Below the pieces are notes generated by a model. That model had not been told where the DNA came from, ran no database searches, and was given only the letters and a program-made list of their open reading frames with translations. Made by a program: the position numbers and the translations under genes. This document shows positions 46,918-55,045 of a stretch of DNA of 64,000 nucleotides, piece after piece (position 1 is the first letter of the stretch; each line of letters opens with the position of its first letter). The DNA comes from Flavobacterium potami (lineage in GTDB: Bacteria; Bacteroidota; Bacteroidia; Flavobacteriales; Flavobacteriaceae): NCBI RefSeq assembly GCF_020026915.1, contig NZ_JAINUY010000004.1, forward strand, positions 535,232-599,231. The letters run 5' to 3'.

Positions 46918-48144
46918 ATGAAGATTCCTTGTTACGACTGTAATACAGAAACCGAATTAGAGGTTGGTTTTGAGGTAGTAAATTTTGTTTGTCCAAAATG
47001 TCGAAGCGTTTATGAAGCCGACGATGAGGGAAAATTTAGAAGAAAATCAAAATACAAAGCCGAAACAGAACCGTTTCCGTTAGCTGTTGGCGATATTGGT
47101 TTCTTAAAAGGAAGCGAGTATAAGGTGACGGGCATCCTGAGAAAAAAAGTGAATCCTGATTATAGATGGACAGAATTTATTTTGCAAAATGAAGCCAAAG
47201 AGTTTCTTTATCTATCTGTTTCAAATGGACATTGGATGATGCTTACCGAAATGGAAAAGATCGATGATCTTAAAAAAGGCACTAAATTGCTGAACTATGA
47301 TGGTAAAAATTACGATTTATTCGAACATTCGGATGCTGAAATAATTGATGCAAAAGGTTTTTTTGATTTCAAAATTCCAAATAAAAAAGCACACTTGGCT
47401 GAATATATAAATCCGCCATACATTGTTTCTGTTGAAAAAATGAATAATATTCAGACCGCTTTTCATGGAGAATATGTTCGAAAAAGTGAAATCAAAAAAG
47501 CATTTCCAGACATAACATTACCGTATCAGTCAGGAACGGGAATGATTCAGCCCTCTCTTTTTGATTTGACCAACACGGCGGTTATTTTCTGTCTTTTTGC
47601 TTTACTGATCATAACGGCAAACTGGTTTATTTACAGAAATCAGTTTGAGCAGAATGTTTTTTCTAAAACAATAGAATTTAGTCAGTTTGATAGTAAAGAA
47701 ATTACCAGTCCAACTTTTGTATTGAAAGGTGGTTCGGCTCCTATGACAATTAATGTTTCTACAGACGTTGATAATTCATGGGCCAATCTTAATATCGCTC
47801 TGGTTAATGAGGAAACAAGTGATGAAATTAATGCCAACAAAGATATTGAGTACTATTCTGGTTATACTGATGGCGAATATTGGAGAGAAGGAAGCAGTTC
47901 TGAAAAATTTAATATTTGTGGTGTAAAACCAGGAAAATACCATCTCGTAATTACACCAATGAAAGCACCTGAGGATCTTAAAAACAATGCCATGCGTATC
48001 AATGTAGTCTGGAATGAACCTTCTAGTAGAAATGTCTGGCTGGTGATTATTGGGATGATTGTAATTTTCTTTATCATACGTTTTTTTAAGAATCAATTTG
48101 AGAAAAATAGATGGGCAGACAGTTCTTACTCAAATTACGAATAA
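46918..48144 (+). CDS. DUF4178-like protein with N-terminal zinc ribbon and TM helices
   Basis: A 408-aa protein. The N-terminal zinc ribbon has four cysteines (CYDC ... CPKC, residues 5-28), and the DUF4178-like region lies at about 50-150 (FLKGSEYKVTGILRKKV ... WTEFILQNEAKEFLYLS). A further globular part and two TM helices (about 218-238 and 376-394) flank an external domain. DUF4178 genes are often found with speD and DUF350 genes. It starts 3 bp after speD. Confidence 0.75.
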   Translation: MKIPCYDCNTETELEVGFEVVNFVCPKCRSVYEADDEGKFRRKSKYKAETEPFPLAVGDIGFLKGSEYKVTGILRKKVNPDYRWTEFILQNEAKEFLYLSVSNGHWMMLTEMEKIDDLKKGTKLLNYDGKNYDLFEHSDAEIIDAKGFFDFKIPNKKAHLAEYINPPYIVSVEKMNNIQTAFHGEYVRKSEIKKAFPDITLPYQSGTGMIQPSLFDLTNTAVIFCLFALLIITANWFIYRNQFEQNVFSKTIEFSQFDSKEITSPTFVLKGGSAPMTINVSTDVDNSWANLNIALVNEETSDEINANKDIEYYSGYTDGEYWREGSSSEKFNICGVKPGKYHLVITPMKAPEDLKNNAMRINVVWNEPSSRNVWLVIIGMIVIFFIIRFFKNQFEKNRWADSSYSNYE

Positions 48145-48150
48145 GTTAAT

Positions 48151-48330
48151 ATGAAAAAAATCTCTGATTTCTTCAGCAATAATTGGGCTTCATTGGCAAT
48201 TGGATTCTTTTGCTTTGGAGTTTATATCTATTTTGCTCTTGCCGGAAACCGAATCTGCGATTGCGAAAGAACCGAAAAATACAGCACGGCAGGAAGCCGA
48301 ACATCTTATAACCGTTTTTATCACAAATAA
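48151..48330 (+). CDS. Small membrane protein (59 aa) in the polyamine-like operon
   Basis: An ATG at 48151, 6 bp past the DUF4178 stop, opens a frame MKKISDFFSNNWASLAIGFF with one TM helix (about residues 12-31) and a CDCERTEKYST tail, ending in TAA at 48330. It sits exactly between the DUF4178 and DUF350 genes with operon-like spacing, and the overlapping longer frame in this stretch has no protein character. Function unknown. Confidence 0.75.
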   Translation: MKKISDFFSNNWASLAIGFFCFGVYIYFALAGNRICDCERTEKYSTAGSRTSYNRFYHK

Positions 48331-48343
48331 AAAATCAATTAAT

Positions 48344-48559
48344 ATGGAATTAATTCACGCACAACCAATTGTAAATTCAATTATTTATTCTCTTCTAGGG
48401 ATTGTTATTTTGTTAATAGGTTATTTTATTATTGAAAAACTGACTCCAGAAAACACTTGGAAAGAGGTTGTAGAAAAAAATAATGTTGCTGTTGCGATTG
48501 TTCTGGCAGCATTTATCATCGGAATTTCCATGATTATTAGTGCCGCAATTCATGGGTAA
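48344..48559 (+). CDS. DUF350 family membrane protein
   Basis: A 71-aa protein with two hydrophobic helices (about residues 11-31 and 50-70) separated by KLTPENTWKEVVEKNNVAVA, the expected DUF350/YjfL layout. The start is set at 48344 because translation from an upstream in-frame ATG at 48200 would place most of the extra residues inside the 59-aa gene in a frame with no conserved character. Its stop overlaps the next ATG (ATGGGTAA). Confidence 0.82.
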   Translation: MELIHAQPIVNSIIYSLLGIVILLIGYFIIEKLTPENTWKEVVEKNNVAVAIVLAAFIIGISMIISAAIHG

Positions 48560-50072
48560 AAAGTTTCTTAGGTTCGAATTTCTTTTACTTTTTGCCGTAT
48601 TTATAATTGCTACCTGCGGACTAATCTACGAATTGGTTGCAGGAACTTTGGCGAGTTATTTATTAGGCGATTCGGTAAAACAATTTTCGTTTATTATTGG
48701 CGTATACCTGTTTTCGATGGGTATTGGCTCTTTTTTTTCAAAGTTTTTTCATAAAAATCTACTCAACACTTTTGTTGAAATCGAAATATTGGTTGGACTT
48801 ATCGGAGGTTTAAGTTCTGTGGTTTTGTTTCTATTGTTCGAAAGTGTTGGTTCATTTCAGTTTATCTTATATTTATTTGTTTTCGTAACCGGATTTTTGG
48901 TCGGATTGGAGATTCCGCTTTTAATGAATATTTTAAAAGACAGAGTCGAGTTTAAAGATTTGGTTTCGAATGTTTTTACGTTTGATTATATCGGAGCTTT
49001 GTTGGCTTCAATTCTGTTTCCGTTGGTTTTAGTGCCAAAATTAGGGATTATGGGAACGTCTCTTTTCTTCGGAATGATCAATGTAAGTATTGCGATTGTT
49101 TTGTGTTTTTTGTTGAAAAGAGAATTAAAAAAGGTCTATTTTCTTAAAATGAAAGCCATTTTCTCCTTTGTATTATTACTCGGAGTTTTTGTTTTTTCGA
49201 ACGATATTCTAGCGTATTCTGAAGGGAAATTATACGGAGAAAATATTATTTATACCAATTCAACTCCTTATCAGCGTATTGTTTTAACACATAATAAGAG
49301 CGATTACAGGCTTTATCTGAATAATAACCTACAATTTAGTTCGGCAGACGAATATCGTTATCACGAGGCTTTGGTGCATCCCGTAATGTCAATGGCAAAA
49401 AGCGTTAAACATATATTGGTTTTAGGTGGCGGCGACGGTTTGGCAGTTCGCGAAATCTTGAAGTACAAAGATGTCGAAAAAGTAACTTTGGTCGATTTGG
49501 ATGAAGGAATGACAAAGTTGTTTAAAACGAATACCGTTTTAACCAATTTCAATCAGAATTCGTTGAACAATCCAAAAGTTACCGTAATCAATACCGATGC
49601 TTACATTTGGGCAAAAAGCTGTAAAGAAAAGTACGATGTTGCCATAATCGACTTTCCAGATCCTTCCAATTATAGTTTGGGAAAATTGTATTCGCTGAAT
49701 TTTTATCAAACCATAAAAACTATTTTACAACCAGATGCTGCGGTCGTAATTCAAACTACTTCTCCTTATTTTGCGCCAAAATCTTTTTGGTGTATCAATA
49801 AAACCGTGATGCAGGTTTTTCCGCAGGTCGATGCGTATCATGCGTATGTTCCGTCTTTTGGAGAATGGGGGTATACGATTGCCATAAACGGTTTCGGAAC
49901 CACTTTTAATTCCGTTAACCGAAAAGCAGACAAATTGAAGTTTTACAATTATCAATTTGACCGTTTCAATTATTTTACAAACGATATGATTTCCAATCAA
50001 GTTGAAATTAATCGTTTAGACAACCAGATTTTAGTACGCTATTTTGATGAAGAGTGGGGAAAACTGCAATAA
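48552..50072 (+). CDS. Membrane-fused spermidine synthase-like aminopropyltransferase
   Basis: A 506-aa protein with about seven N-terminal helices (residues 1-225) followed by a spermidine-synthase Rossmann domain. That domain has ILVLGGGDGLAVREIL near residue 290 and VTLVDLDEGMTKLF, which bind decarboxylated SAM, and DVAIIDFPDPSNYSLGKLY for the amine acceptor. ATG 48552 overlaps the DUF350 stop by 8 bp; a GTG 12 bp upstream is less likely. It probably transfers aminopropyl groups at the membrane using dcSAM from the SpeD-like enzyme. Confidence 0.85.
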   Translation: MGKKFLRFEFLLLFAVFIIATCGLIYELVAGTLASYLLGDSVKQFSFIIGVYLFSMGIGSFFSKFFHKNLLNTFVEIEILVGLIGGLSSVVLFLLFESVGSFQFILYLFVFVTGFLVGLEIPLLMNILKDRVEFKDLVSNVFTFDYIGALLASILFPLVLVPKLGIMGTSLFFGMINVSIAIVLCFLLKRELKKVYFLKMKAIFSFVLLLGVFVFSNDILAYSEGKLYGENIIYTNSTPYQRIVLTHNKSDYRLYLNNNLQFSSADEYRYHEALVHPVMSMAKSVKHILVLGGGDGLAVREILKYKDVEKVTLVDLDEGMTKLFKTNTVLTNFNQNSLNNPKVTVINTDAYIWAKSCKEKYDVAIIDFPDPSNYSLGKLYSLNFYQTIKTILQPDAAVVIQTTSPYFAPKSFWCINKTVMQVFPQVDAYHAYVPSFGEWGYTIAINGFGTTFNSVNRKADKLKFYNYQFDRFNYFTNDMISNQVEINRLDNQILVRYFDEEWGKLQ

Positions 50073-51675
50073 ATCTAGAAGGAATTTCATAAAAGGAGTT
50101 GGAGCTTCTTTACTTCTCATTCCGTTTCTGCAGTTTTGTTCTGATAAAATTGCAGTAATGATGATTCGTTTGTCTGGAACCAAACATTTACTCGGACATC
50201 GCTTATGGATTAAAGATTTTCCAAAACCAACCAAGCAAATCGAGATTCCGTATCTGATTGTTGGCGGCGGAATTTCCGGTTTAAGTGCGGCGCGACAATT
50301 TCAGAAAAAAGGAATTTCAGATTTTTTAGTAGTAGAATTAGAAAATCATTTGGGTGGAAATTCTTCAAATGGAGAAAATAAATATTCCAAATATCCTTTG
50401 GGCGCACATTATCTTCCTTTGCCGAATTTTCAAGATAAAGAACTGCTTCAATTTTTAGAAGAAGAGAAAATAATTCTGGGATATAACGAAAAAGGATTTC
50501 CCATTTTTGATGAATTGCAATTGACTTTTGCGCCAGACGAACGTTTGTTTTACAAAAACAATTGGCAAGAAGGCGTAGTGCCAAAAGAGGGAAATTTGAT
50601 TTCAGATGATTTGGAGTTTGAGAAATTCTTTAAACAAATGGATGTTTTTAGAAGCGGAAAAGGAGAGGACCAAAAATATTTATTTGATATTCCGATCTAT
50701 CTTTCTTCTAAAGATGAAAAGACGAGAGCTCTAGATAAAATCACAATGAAACAATGGTTTCAAAACAATCATTTTACGTCTGAACCTTTGTTTAATTATA
50801 TTGATTATTGTTGCAAAGATGATTTTGGATTAGGAATTGAATACGTTTCGGCTTGGGCTGGAATTCATTATTTTGCGGGAAGAAAACAAGACAGTACGCC
50901 AGAAAAACACGACAGCGTTTTAACTTGGGCGGAAGGAAATGCGCGTTTGGCAACTCATTTGAAAAAATATACTGAGGACAAATCACTGAAAAATCATTTG
51001 GTTTATGAAGTGAAAATTGAAAACAATAAAGTAATAGCAAAAGCTTTTGATGATGCAACAAATACTTCTTTAGAAATTATTGCAGATAAAGTGATTATGG
51101 CGTCTCCGCAATTTGTAAATCAGTATTTGATAAAAGATAGAAAAGCCTTTACAAAAGATTTTCATTATACGCCATGGCTTTTGGCGACTTTGGTTGTAAA
51201 CGATTTATCGGAGAATTATAGTTTTCCACTTTCGTGGGATAATGTAATTTATGATGCAAAAGGTTTGGGTTATGTTTACGATCAGCATCAAACTGTAAAT
51301 CAGGTTCAGGATAAAAAAGTGATTACATATTATTATAGTTTTTCGTCTGGAGATTTAAAGAAAACGAGAAAAGAACTGTATAAAAAAGACAAAGAATATT
51401 GGAAACAATTTGTTTTGAATGATTTAAAAATCGCGCATCCCGATATTGAAGAATATACAGAAGATATAGAAGTTTTTCTGCTAGGTCACGGAATGATTTC
51501 GCCAGCGCCAGGCTTTATTTTTGGTGAAGCGAAGAAACAAGCCAAACAAAATATTCAGAAAAAGATTTATTTCGCACACACGGATTTGTCTGGAATTTCG
51601 ATTTTTGAAGAAGCTTTTCATCAGGGAATTAATGTTGTAAATGAGATTTTAGATGGAACAACCGTGGATTCATAA
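50047..51675 (+). CDS. Tat-exported FAD/NAD(P)-binding oxidoreductase (amine oxidase-like)
   Basis: A 542-aa flavoprotein. The N-terminus has a twin-arginine signal, SRRNFIKGVGASLLLIPFLQF. The dinucleotide-binding fold follows: PYLIVGGGISGLSAARQFQKKGI and a Glu-ending strand VVELENHLGGNSS. The architecture resembles flavin amine oxidases, which would fit the polyamine theme, but the substrate is inferred. It overlaps the upstream gene by 26 bp and the next by 23 bp. Confidence 0.78.
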   Translation: MKSGENCNKSRRNFIKGVGASLLLIPFLQFCSDKIAVMMIRLSGTKHLLGHRLWIKDFPKPTKQIEIPYLIVGGGISGLSAARQFQKKGISDFLVVELENHLGGNSSNGENKYSKYPLGAHYLPLPNFQDKELLQFLEEEKIILGYNEKGFPIFDELQLTFAPDERLFYKNNWQEGVVPKEGNLISDDLEFEKFFKQMDVFRSGKGEDQKYLFDIPIYLSSKDEKTRALDKITMKQWFQNNHFTSEPLFNYIDYCCKDDFGLGIEYVSAWAGIHYFAGRKQDSTPEKHDSVLTWAEGNARLATHLKKYTEDKSLKNHLVYEVKIENNKVIAKAFDDATNTSLEIIADKVIMASPQFVNQYLIKDRKAFTKDFHYTPWLLATLVVNDLSENYSFPLSWDNVIYDAKGLGYVYDQHQTVNQVQDKKVITYYYSFSSGDLKKTRKELYKKDKEYWKQFVLNDLKIAHPDIEEYTEDIEVFLLGHGMISPAPGFIFGEAKKQAKQNIQKKIYFAHTDLSGISIFEEAFHQGINVVNEILDGTTVDS

Positions 51676-52672
51676 AGCCAAAACCGATTTAACGTTTATT
51701 ATCGGACCATCTTTTTTTGTGCTGGCAATCATCTTTATTTTTCAGGATTATATTGCTGAAATTGAAGAGCATTATTCTTTTTACACTTGGCTTTTTTTGA
51801 TTGTTTTTATTGATGTGGCGCACGTTTACGCGACGCTATTCAAAACCTATTTTGTTGCCGATGAATTTCAGAAACAGAAACGAAGACTGATTCTCTTGCC
51901 TTTATTTTGTTTGGTTACAGGAATCGTGCTTTTCTCTTTTGGAAGTTTAGTTTTTTGGTCGTTTCTAGCTTATGTCGCTGTTTTTCATTTCATCAGACAG
52001 CAATATGGTTTTATGAGATTGTATGCCAGAAAAGAAGTCAAGACCAAAGTTTCAGTTTGGATAGATAATCTAGCGATTTATGCTTCGACAGGATATCCAA
52101 TGTTATATTGGTTTTTTTCGTCTAAGCGAAAGTTCAACTGGTTTGTAGAAAATGAATTTTTTAAGTTTGAAAATCAATTGATTTTACAAATTCTGTTTTG
52201 GATTTATATTGGAATTTTGATTTTGTATGTAGTTTATACAGCTGTAAAATCTATTCAAAATCAGTTTTTTAATATTCCGAAAAACAGTATTATTCTCGGA
52301 ACGGCGCTTTCTTGGTATTTCGGAATTGTTTATTTTAATGACGATTTGATTTTTACTTTATTGAATGTCGTTTCGCATGGAATTCCGTACATGGCTTTGG
52401 TTTATTTTAAGGAAATTGACGGAAAATCCAAAGAAGAATTAGGGAATTTATCATTTTTAAAACAATACAAAGGACTTTTCATTTATATCGGAATTCTTCT
52501 TTTAATTGCCTTTTCTGAAGAATTTCTTTGGGAACTTTTCGTTTGGAATGAAAACATCAGCGTAACGAATTTTGATTTTTCGAGTTGGCAGATTTTACTG
52601 GTTCCATTGTTGACGGTTCCGCAGTTTACGCATTATTTATTGGATGGTTTTATTTGGAAAACTAAGAAGTAG
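51653..52672 (+). CDS. Polytopic membrane protein with conserved-looking His/Asp motifs
   Basis: A 339-aa protein with about eight TM helices. Histidines cluster in or near helices: FIDVAHVYATLF, VAVFHFIRQQYGFMRLY, NVVSHGIPYMALVYF and VPQFTHYLLDGFIWK. Such residues suggest a membrane metal enzyme or a proton/ion carrier; I cannot name the family. It overlaps the FAD oxidoreductase gene by 23 bp and closes the seven-gene set. Confidence 0.7.
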   Translation: MEQPWIHKAKTDLTFIIGPSFFVLAIIFIFQDYIAEIEEHYSFYTWLFLIVFIDVAHVYATLFKTYFVADEFQKQKRRLILLPLFCLVTGIVLFSFGSLVFWSFLAYVAVFHFIRQQYGFMRLYARKEVKTKVSVWIDNLAIYASTGYPMLYWFFSSKRKFNWFVENEFFKFENQLILQILFWIYIGILILYVVYTAVKSIQNQFFNIPKNSIILGTALSWYFGIVYFNDDLIFTLLNVVSHGIPYMALVYFKEIDGKSKEELGNLSFLKQYKGLFIYIGILLLIAFSEEFLWELFVWNENISVTNFDFSSWQILLVPLLTVPQFTHYLLDGFIWKTKK

Positions 52673-52695
52673 GTTTGTTTTATTAGATTTGAGAG

Positions 52696-53217
52696 ATGAA
52701 AAAGCAATTTGTAATTTTTAGTGTTATATTATTAATGTTTTCCTGTTCTAAAAAAGAAGATGTAAAGCCGTTTCCTTTTGATGAATTAATAGTTTCTTCT
52801 GCTGGTTTAGATCACGTGACTTCAATTAAGTTTACAAATAGCGATACGGTCTATTATAAAAGAATTTATCCTAAGCCAATAAAAAAGTCATATGCAATTC
52901 TTGAAATTTCTGATAGAAAAAAACTCAACGAATTGTTTCTAAAACTCGATTTTGGAAAGTTTAAAGATGATTATGTACAAGATAATCTGGCTGATGGAAC
53001 GATGTATTTGATTAATATTTCAAAAGACAGAAAGAATAAGAAAATATCTCTTTATGGTAAGGTTATTCCGCAAGAACTTAAAAAGTTTATAGATTCTTTA
53101 GGAGGGATATTGAATGGATTGAGGTTTATTAGAACTAATAAAAATATAGATTTTGGAGATTTGAGATCCATATTACCTCCGCCACCGCCACCGATTCCAA
53201 ATAGTAAAGTCCATTAA
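52696..53217 (+). CDS. Lipoprotein of unknown function (173 aa)
   Basis: The signal peptide ends at a lipobox (LLMFSCSKKED, Cys17). The body is a compact domain with KKLNELFLKLDFGKFKDDYV and a proline-rich tail (PPPPPPIPNS) at residues 160-168. No family recognised with confidence. It starts 24 bp after the operon and may be its last member or separate; the second RNA element follows it. Confidence 0.72.
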   Translation: MKKQFVIFSVILLMFSCSKKEDVKPFPFDELIVSSAGLDHVTSIKFTNSDTVYYKRIYPKPIKKSYAILEISDRKKLNELFLKLDFGKFKDDYVQDNLADGTMYLINISKDRKNKKISLYGKVIPQELKKFIDSLGGILNGLRFIRTNKNIDFGDLRSILPPPPPPIPNSKVH

Positions 53218-53229
53218 AAAACATAAAAC

Positions 53230-53337
53230 TTCTAATCTAGCCCCGATAGGAGTGATATCCTTTTGTGTTGGGGTTCAACACAAAAGATATAACGGATAGC
53301 GGGACTAAACTTGTTTTAAAAACGGACTTTCTGCTTC
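53230..53337. ncRNA. Structured RNA element, flavo-1-like, copy 2
   Basis: The second copy of the 46322-46432 element, with matching outer sequence TAGCCCCGATAG and GGATAGCGGGACTAAAC and an inner hairpin with arms 53260-53270 and 53276-53286. The stem differs from copy 1 by paired changes that keep pairing (GGCG/CGCC to GTTG/CAAC; the T-G pair becomes T-A). Conservation also covers the trailing TTTCTGCT stretch. It lies between convergent genes. Confidence 0.65.
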
Positions 53338-53345
53338 TAATAATA

Positions 53346-54110
53346 CTAATCCTGCAAAGCTATTTTAATCTTCGGCATCATTTTGTCTACAAACATTTTA
53401 TAGGCTAATTCTGACGGATGCAAACCATCTGAAGCCACAAGGTTTGGACTATTTAGTCCCTCGCGAGTGATTTCTGTAATAGAAACAAAAGCAACTTGAT
53501 TGGTATTACAATAGTTTTCTGCAAAATTATTGTATTGCGTGATTTCTGCTGAAATTTTATTGCTTTGATCTCCGGCAAGACTTTTACCATAAGGAGTGTA
53601 GGCATAATCAGGAATAGAAATAACCACTACATTTTTTCTGTCGCCTTTGGCAAGCATAATGGCTTTGTTGACTAATTCTGGAAATTCTTTTTCGTAAACA
53701 GAAAAACTTTTGTGCTGATATTGATTGTTGACACCAATTAAAAGCGTCACCAAATCGTAATTGTTTTCTAGTTTTTGAGAATCTATCGATGAAATTAAAT
53801 TGGATGTTGTCCAGCCTGTTGTTGCGATAATCTTAAGCGAAATAGTACTGGAATACATGGCGCGTAAACTCGATTTAAGTTGTTCTGGAAAACGACAGGT
53901 TTCGCAAACGCTTTGTCCGATCGTGTAGCTGTCGCCTAAAGCTAAATAGTTTACTGTATTCGGAATTGAAGTTGTGGGTGGAGTTACAACTGGCGGATTT
54001 ACTACCGGCGGAGTTGTGGTAACAGGTTTAGGATTGTTTTCTTCGGCACTGCAGCTCATAAGAAAAACGGAAAATATAACGGTAACTATTTGTTTAAAAT
54101 GTGGTTTCAT
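53346..54110 (-). CDS. SGNH/GDSL-type hydrolase lipoprotein
   Basis: A 254-aa esterase-like lipoprotein. Its signal peptide ends at a lipobox (VFLMSCSAEEN, Cys20), followed by a proline/threonine-rich linker with repeats of VV(N/T)PP. The SGNH catalytic blocks are visible: LALGDSYTIGQS (Ser), TLLIGVNNQ (Gly/Asn) and DGLHPSELAY (Asp/His). The likely role is ester or acetyl hydrolysis on a surface glycan or lipid. It is convergent with the lipoprotein at 52696. Confidence 0.87.
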   Translation of the reverse strand: MKPHFKQIVTVIFSVFLMSCSAEENNPKPVTTTPPVVNPPVVTPPTTSIPNTVNYLALGDSYTIGQSVCETCRFPEQLKSSLRAMYSSTISLKIIATTGWTTSNLISSIDSQKLENNYDLVTLLIGVNNQYQHKSFSVYEKEFPELVNKAIMLAKGDRKNVVVISIPDYAYTPYGKSLAGDQSNKISAEITQYNNFAENYCNTNQVAFVSITEITREGLNSPNLVASDGLHPSELAYKMFVDKMMPKIKIALQD

Positions 54111-54174
54111 AATTTGTTTAAATTAGATGGATGGCTTTAAACAAATAGTTACGTTAAATAAGAAGGTTTGGATT

Positions 54175-54957
54175 TTAAACCATTTCAGTTTTCATCAAGA
54201 TTTCTTCTTCTATGGCATTCCAAAGTGCGATGCGTTTTTCTAATGCAAGGATTGAAACCTCTTCTACTTCCTGCCATTTTTGAGCATCATCTTCGCATAA
54301 TTCCGTAATCATCTGCATGGCCATTGGTCCGTGTTCGTCGGCATCCAGTTCGATATGTCTTTCAAAATAATAAAGCAATTTAGTCAAATCGGTTTCAGGA
54401 AGATTTTTTTGGAAATTTTTCAGAATCTGAGTAAACATACTCGGAATTAAATCTTCTCTTCCGAACGTAAATGCAGCGGCAATTTCGTGCGGTTTTCCTT
54501 CTTCGATAACTCTAAAAGTAAAATCAAGGAAAGATTTCACATTTGGATGCATTGGACTTTGCTTTATCGCAACGAATATATTGTGTAATGAATTTACTTC
54601 TGATAGAAAACTTAAAATGCCAGTTGTATCGGCACCACAAGCTTCCATTGCTTCCAGATACATTTCGTAATGGCTTTGTCTTCTTCCGTCAATTGTTAAA
54701 TCGGTTTCTTCGGCAAGAACAATTTCATTAATTAAATATCGTGTCTCTGGATTTTTAGTAGCAAACCATGGTGTTGTTGTACACGTAAGTTTGGCTTGCA
54801 AGGCTTTTAAAAGTGACATAAAATCCCAAACAGCAAAAACGTGAGTTTCCAAAAAGCTGTGTAAGTCGTCTATGTTTTGAATCTTATTGTATAAAGAATG
54901 ATTTAATAGTTGGTCTTTTTGTGGTTGAATGCTTTTGTTTATCGTTTCGATATTCAT
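54175..54957 (-). CDS. DUF3050 family protein
   Basis: A 260-aa helical soluble protein matching the DUF3050 family, a heme-oxygenase-like fold: HVFAVWDFMSLLKALQAKLT near residue 40, HYEMYLEAMEACGADT in the middle and HIELDADEHGPMAMQMI near the C-terminus. The paired histidines and acidic residues could hold a di-iron or heme site, but the activity is unknown. It is followed by the SGNH gene on the same strand after 64 bp. Confidence 0.85.
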   Translation of the reverse strand: MNIETINKSIQPQKDQLLNHSLYNKIQNIDDLHSFLETHVFAVWDFMSLLKALQAKLTCTTTPWFATKNPETRYLINEIVLAEETDLTIDGRRQSHYEMYLEAMEACGADTTGILSFLSEVNSLHNIFVAIKQSPMHPNVKSFLDFTFRVIEEGKPHEIAAAFTFGREDLIPSMFTQILKNFQKNLPETDLTKLLYYFERHIELDADEHGPMAMQMITELCEDDAQKWQEVEEVSILALEKRIALWNAIEEEILMKTEMV

Positions 54958-54982
54958 TTTAGAAAATTTTGATGCAAAGATA

Positions 54983-55011
54983 AAAAGCTTCTTTGTTAGA
55001 AGAAGCTTTTT
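54983..55011 (-). terminator. Rho-independent terminator after glutaryl-CoA dehydrogenase
   Basis: AAAAAGCTTCTT (54982-54993) and AGAAGAAGCTTTTT (54998-55011) form a strong stem around TGTT with T residues at both ends on the two strands, so it can act bidirectionally. Confidence 0.85.
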
Positions 55012-55045
55012 AGATTGATTTTGTATATATTTTAATAGATGTCTA

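Noticed and set aside
48200..48343. 48-codon N-terminal extension of the DUF350 protein
   Set aside because: It overlaps the 59-aa membrane gene in another frame and has no conserved or hydrophobic character; DUF350 begins at 48344.
48540..48551. GTG start four codons before the spermidine synthase-like gene
   Set aside because: The ATG at 48552 overlaps the DUF350 stop in the usual ATGGGTAA coupling and gives a conventional N-terminus.
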